From assembly GCA_016206755.1 (NCBI GenBank), contig JACQQZ010000052.1, positions 1 to 7,813 on the forward strand: 7,813 bases of DNA. The letters run 5' to 3'. The notes under the pieces are model-generated. The model was not told the DNA's origin and searched no databases. It saw nothing but the letters and a program-made list of their open reading frames with translations. Shown here in pieces: positions 4,872-7,813 of this stretch. The stretch's first letter is position 1, and each line of letters starts with the position of its first letter. This stretch comes from Candidatus Omnitrophota bacterium. GTDB lineage: Bacteria > Omnitrophota > Gorgyraeia > 1-14-0-20-64-10 > JACQQZ01. The position numbers were made by a program, and so were the translations under genes.

Positions 4872-6508
4872 ACGAGCAAAAAGATGACATTCAGCAGCGG
4901 TTGTTGCTGGCCTTTGCCCTGACATTTTTGATTTTGATGGGCTGGCCCTCATTGATGCAGCAATTGGGGCTGGCCCCTAAGCCCCAAAACGTTCAAAATC
5001 CCCAAAGCACGCCTCTACAAGCACAGACAACACAATTCCAATCTACTCCACAAACTTCTCAAAATAATCAGGAATTAGTTAAATCTACTCCACAAATCTA
5101 TGAAAAACAGACTGTTTTTAGGGAATACACGTCTAAAAGCACCTCTTTTGGAATTTCAGCCCCTACCGCTGCTATTGTTCGGCTTGCCATCCGTCAGCCC
5201 CAATATCCTGTCAGTCCAGGAGAGCTGAATCTCCTATCTCCCGAAGAAGGTCTGGGGCTATTGACAGTCGCTTGGAATGAAAATTCTACCCCCTGGATGG
5301 AGTGGAGCCCGCAGCCGGCGGCCAGCGAAGTCATCGCCAGTTTTAAGGGGCAAGCTCCCGGTGGCGTTGAAGCCGGTCTGCAGTATGATTTTTCGAAAGA
5401 TGCCCAAAACAATGCCGTCAACGTCACCTTCACTTTGACCAATCCCACCAACGCTTCACAAACCGTTCAGCCCAGAATTTTAGCCGGCCGCAGCTTGAAT
5501 GATCCGCACGAGCATGGGCGCTACCGTCTTTTGCGCAGCAACGTCGCAGGCAAGATCCACAATTTAAAGGCCTCGGCCCCTGCCGCACGATTTGCGGGCG
5601 ACGTTCAGTGGGTCACCGCTCAAACCAAATACTACACAGCCATCTTCGAGCCCCAGGAAAAACCGCAGGCGTTGCGGGTGACCGACGACGGCAGGCGCTT
5701 GCCGCAGGCATGGGCGGAGTATGCCCCGATGGCGCTGGCTCCGGGAGAAATGCGGCAGCTCCACATGCGCTTTTATGCAGGGCCGCTGGATTACCGTTAT
5801 CTGGATGCTTTGAAAATGGACACGGCCGTGTCTTTGGGCGCGCTGACCACGGTGACTCGCCTGCTCGAGGCGGGCATGAACGGTTTGCATCGATGGACCG
5901 GCAATTACGGTTTTGCGATTGTCCTTCTGACCGTTCTTTTGAGTTTGCTGACTTACCCGCTGACCTGGACCAGCTTTCGCACGATGAAAAAAATGGAGCT
6001 GGTGCAGCCGGAAATCAAAGCGTTGCAGGGAAAACACAAATCCGACCCGAAGAAGCTCAACGAAGAATTGATGAAGGTGTACAAAAAACACCAAGTCAAC
6101 CCGCTGGGCGGATGCCTGCCGCTCTTACTGCAGATGCCGATTCTCATGGGTCTTTATCAGGTGCTGACGCGGTCGCCCGAATTGCGCGGCGCGCGATTTT
6201 TGATGATCCGCGATCTGGCCGCCCCCGACGCCATTTTGAAATTTCCGGCGGCGCTTCCGGTGGTCGGTTCGACGGTCAACGTCTTGCCCATCGCCATGGC
6301 CGCCATGATGTTCTTACAGCAAAAAATCTCTTCGCGAGGCAAAGCCTTAACGGAAGAGCAGCGGATTCAACAGCAGGTTTTTGTTTTTATGCCGCTTCTG
6401 TTCGGTTTTATGTTTTACACGTTGCCCTCCGGACTTGTCCTCTACTGGTTGCTGAGCACCACGCTGGTGGTCATCCAGCAGCAGTTTATGCTGCGCCGGA
6501 TCGCGTGA
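4868..6508 (+). CDS. yidC: Membrane protein insertase YidC (diderm type)
   Basis: Inserts and folds inner-membrane proteins, alone or with SecYEG. The 546-residue protein has an N-terminal membrane segment (about 11-30), a Gln/Ser/Thr/Pro-rich linker (35-95), a periplasmic beta domain (about 95-310, with NKYY-like TKYYTAIF at 253-260) and the five-helix core (about 340-546). Core hallmarks are [11 protein letters not shown] (345-355), YPLT (363-366), [16 protein letters not shown] (410-425), and [21 protein letters not shown] (519-539). Aligning GNYGF to YPLT with E. coli YidC puts Ser359 where the groove arginine (Arg366) is found. The GTG start is chosen because it overlaps the yidD stop by 4 nt and directly precedes a normal N terminus. 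A longer frame back to 4715 is only the yidD shadow. Confidence 0.97.
   Translation: MNEQKDDIQQRLLLAFALTFLILMGWPSLMQQLGLAPKPQNVQNPQSTPLQAQTTQFQSTPQTSQNNQELVKSTPQIYEKQTVFREYTSKSTSFGISAPTAAIVRLAIRQPQYPVSPGELNLLSPEEGLGLLTVAWNENSTPWMEWSPQPAASEVIASFKGQAPGGVEAGLQYDFSKDAQNNAVNVTFTLTNPTNASQTVQPRILAGRSLNDPHEHGRYRLLRSNVAGKIHNLKASAPAARFAGDVQWVTAQTKYYTAIFEPQEKPQALRVTDDGRRLPQAWAEYAPMALAPGEMRQLHMRFYAGPLDYRYLDALKMDTAVSLGALTTVTRLLEAGMNGLHRWTGNYGFAIVLLTVLLSLLTYPLTWTSFRTMKKMELVQPEIKALQGKHKSDPKKLNEELMKVYKKHQVNPLGGCLPLLLQMPILMGLYQVLTRSPELRGARFLMIRDLAAPDAILKFPAALPVVGSTVNVLPIAMAAMMFLQQKISSRGKALTEEQRIQQQVFVFMPLLFGFMFYTLPSGLVLYWLLSTTLVVIQQQFMLRRIA
5040..5096 (+). repeat. 15-bp direct repeat in the YidC linker
   Basis: AATCTACTCCACAAA occurs at 5040-5054 and 5082-5096, 42 nt (14 codons) apart and in frame, encoding two Ser-Thr-Pro-Gln units. 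A diverged third unit (Ser-Thr-Pro-Leu-Gln) precedes them near 5006. This stretch uses more A/T-ending codons than the rest of the gene, consistent with repeat growth in a flexible linker. Confidence 0.8.
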
Positions 6509-6514
6509 GCGCCC

Positions 6515-6730
6515 ATGACTCCCTCTAAAAAATCTTCCCCCCCTCCGCCGGCTTCCGTCGAGATGGAATCTCCGACGGTGCAGGATGCCATCGCCAAGTC
6601 CCTGGCCGCTTTGCGCGCCAAGCGCAATCAGGTGATTGTCAAAATCCTCTCCGAAGGAGAGAAGGGGCTCTTTGGCATGAAAGGCGCCTCCCAGGCCAAA
6701 GTACGCGTCACCTTAAAATCCAAAGCGTAA
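6515..6730 (+). CDS. Stand-alone Jag_N domain protein (reduced Jag/KhpB/EloR)
   Basis: A 71-residue protein. After a Lys/Ser/Pro-rich start (1-18), residues 19-68 match the Jag N-terminal domain: SPTVQDAIAKSLAALRAKRNQVIVKIL, then the hallmark KGLFGMKG (50-57) and an AKVRVTL strand (61-67). Full-length Jag (KhpB/EloR) next to yidC also has KH and R3H RNA-binding domains and affects cell elongation and RNA regulation. Neither domain is present, and only 19 bp separate this stop from mnmG, so no broken remnant is hidden downstream. It lies 6 bp after yidC. An internal ATG at residue 17 is a possible alternative start. The function of the isolated domain is unknown; a link to YidC or the cell envelope is only inferred from context. 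Confidence 0.85.
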   Translation: MTPSKKSSPPPPASVEMESPTVQDAIAKSLAALRAKRNQVIVKILSEGEKGLFGMKGASQAKVRVTLKSKA

Positions 6731-6749
6731 TTTAAACAAAGCTCTTGCC

Positions 6750-7813
6750 ATGTACGTCTATGAGCGTTCCTACGATGTGATTGTTGTCGGTGCGGGCCAC
6801 GCCGGATGCGAAGCGGCGCTCGCGGCAGCGCGCCTCGGCTGTCAAACGCTCCTCTTAACCCTCAACCTCGACACCATTGCCCAGATGTCTTGCAACCCCG
6901 CCATCGGCGGCACCGCCAAGGGACACCTGGTGCGCGAGATCGATGCCTTGGGCGGCGAGATGGGCAAGATCGCCGACCAGGCGGGCATTCATTTTAAAAT
7001 GCTCAACACCGCGCGCGGCGCGGCGGTGTGGGCGCCGCGCGCTCAATGCGACAAAAAACTTTATCAGTTCACGATGAAGCATCTGCTGGAAGAAACGCCC
7101 CGTCTCGACATCAAACAGCAATCCACCGAAGCGCTGGTTGTCGAAAACGGTCAAGCCGCCGGCGTCGACACGCAAGCCGGCATCCGCTTCCTGGGGAAAT
7201 CGGTTGTCATTACCACCGGAACTTTTCTTCAAGGACTGATTCATGTCGGAGAGCATCAGATGCGCGGCGGCCGCTTTGCGGAAGCGGCCGCGATGGGACT
7301 TTCCGGAAGCTTGATCAATCAGGGCATCACGCTCAAACGATTCAAAACAGGCACCCCGCCTCGGCTGGCGGGAACAACGATTGCCTACGAGGGTCTTGAA
7401 GTTCAGCCCGGAGACAGTCCACCCCAGCCTTTTTCGCACGCCGCGCAAAATCTCAGCGTCGAACAGATCCATTGCTGGATCACGTACACCAACGGCCAGA
7501 CGCACGACATCGTCCGGAAAAATTTACACCGTTCCCCGCTCTACGCCGGCCGCATTCAAGGCGTTGGGCCGCGCTACTGCCCTTCCATCGAAGACAAAGT
7601 CGTCAAGTTTTCCGGCAAAGACCGCCACCAGATTTTTTTGGAGCCGGAAGGCCGTGCCACGCGCGAGATTTACATCAACGGAATCTCGACGAGTTTGCCG
7701 CCGGAGGTGCAAGTCGCCCTGATCCGCACCGTTCCCGGTTTGGAGCGCGCGGAGATTGTGCGGTTTGGCTACGCCATCGAGTACGATTACGCCCCGCCGA
7801 TACAGCTCAAACC
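6750..7813 (+). CDS. mnmG: tRNA U34 carboxymethylaminomethyl-modifying enzyme MnmG, N-terminal part (runs off the window)
   Basis: The FAD-dependent half of the MnmE-MnmG complex, which modifies the wobble uridine of several tRNAs. The first 354 codons of a protein usually about 620 long are present. Motifs: FAD-binding GAGHAGCE (14-21), MSCNPAIGGTAKGHLVREID (46-65) with Cys48, KTGTPPR (199-205), GPRYCPSIEDK (273-283) with the catalytic Cys277, FLEPEG (296-301), NGISTSLP (310-317) and GYAIEYD (340-346). The ATG gives the expected N terminus, but no ribosome-binding site is visible upstream. MnmE, often encoded between jag and mnmG, is not here and would have to be elsewhere in the genome for the usual complex to form. 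Confidence 0.97.
   Translation, partial: MYVYERSYDVIVVGAGHAGCEAALAAARLGCQTLLLTLNLDTIAQMSCNPAIGGTAKGHLVREIDALGGEMGKIADQAGIHFKMLNTARGAAVWAPRAQCDKKLYQFTMKHLLEETPRLDIKQQSTEALVVENGQAAGVDTQAGIRFLGKSVVITTGTFLQGLIHVGEHQMRGGRFAEAAAMGLSGSLINQGITLKRFKTGTPPRLAGTTIAYEGLEVQPGDSPPQPFSHAAQNLSVEQIHCWITYTNGQTHDIVRKNLHRSPLYAGRIQGVGPRYCPSIEDKVVKFSGKDRHQIFLEPEGRATREIYINGISTSLPPEVQVALIRTVPGLERAEIVRFGYAIEYDYAPPIQLK
7011..7042 (+). repeat. GC-rich inverted repeat inside mnmG
   Basis: Perfect 11-bp arms, GCGCGCGGCGC (7011-7021) and its complement (7032-7042), flank a 10-nt loop. The segment encodes the conserved ARGAAVWAPRA stretch, so codon choice in an Ala/Arg-rich region may explain it. A hairpin this strong in the mRNA could still slow ribosomes. 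Confidence 0.6.

Noticed and set aside
5608..6528. A 306-codon plus-strand open frame overlapping yidC
   Set aside because: It is a frame-shifted shadow of yidC, rich in Ala, Gly and Arg as expected from GC-rich codons, with no membrane segments or motifs.
7267..7291. Two GCGGCCGC sites 17 bp apart in mnmG
   Set aside because: They fall on Gly/Arg and Ala codons in a conserved stretch of a GC-leaning gene, so chance explains them.
1..7813. A new defence system, mobile element or CRISPR locus
   Set aside because: Every stretch is covered by conserved replication, ribosome, RNase P, insertase or tRNA-modification genes, and no long repeats, integrase, transposase or spacer arrays are present.

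Overview
This window is a chromosomal replication-origin locus from a bacterium with two membranes and roughly balanced base composition. Eight complete and two partial protein genes fill almost all of it, in two divergent blocks. YidC has an N-terminal membrane anchor and a large periplasmic domain, the diderm form. I cannot place the phylum from sequence alone. The gene order, the missing recF and mnmE and the reduced Jag protein suggest an uncultured lineage such as Omnitrophota or Elusimicrobiota, but that is a low-confidence guess. No mobile element, CRISPR array, tRNA or rRNA is visible.

Left block, minus strand, read from right to left: dnaA (2675-4033), a 134-bp gap, dnaN (1449-2540), a short DUF721/DciA gene (1123-1446) and the N-terminal part of gyrB (1-1123, running off the window). 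These encode the initiator, the sliding clamp, a probable helicase-loading factor and a gyrase subunit. From dnaN onward the genes are almost fused, with a 2-nt gap and then a 1-nt overlap. recF, often found between dnaN and gyrB, is absent.

Right block, plus strand: rpmH (L34), rnpA (RNase P protein), yidD, yidC, a 71-residue Jag_N-only protein and the N-terminal part of mnmG (6750 to the window end). rnpA/yidD and yidD/yidC overlap, so this is very probably one operon serving ribosome and tRNA maturation and membrane-protein insertion.

The 100-bp dnaA/rpmH gap (4034-4133) is the most information-dense part. A 17-bp palindrome contains two back-to-back -35 boxes, each with an 18-nt spacer to a good -10 box, giving mirror-image promoters for dnaA and rpmH. 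Two DnaA boxes lie in the predicted dnaA leader. A second DnaA-box cluster lies at the dnaA 3' end and in the dnaA/dnaN gap, so dnaA is flanked by boxes on both sides, as in bipartite origins.

I see no wholly new system. The points most worth a second look are the symmetric divergent promoter, the stand-alone Jag_N protein, the Arg-to-Ser change in the YidC groove, the missing recF and mnmE, and a possible CTG start for rnpA.
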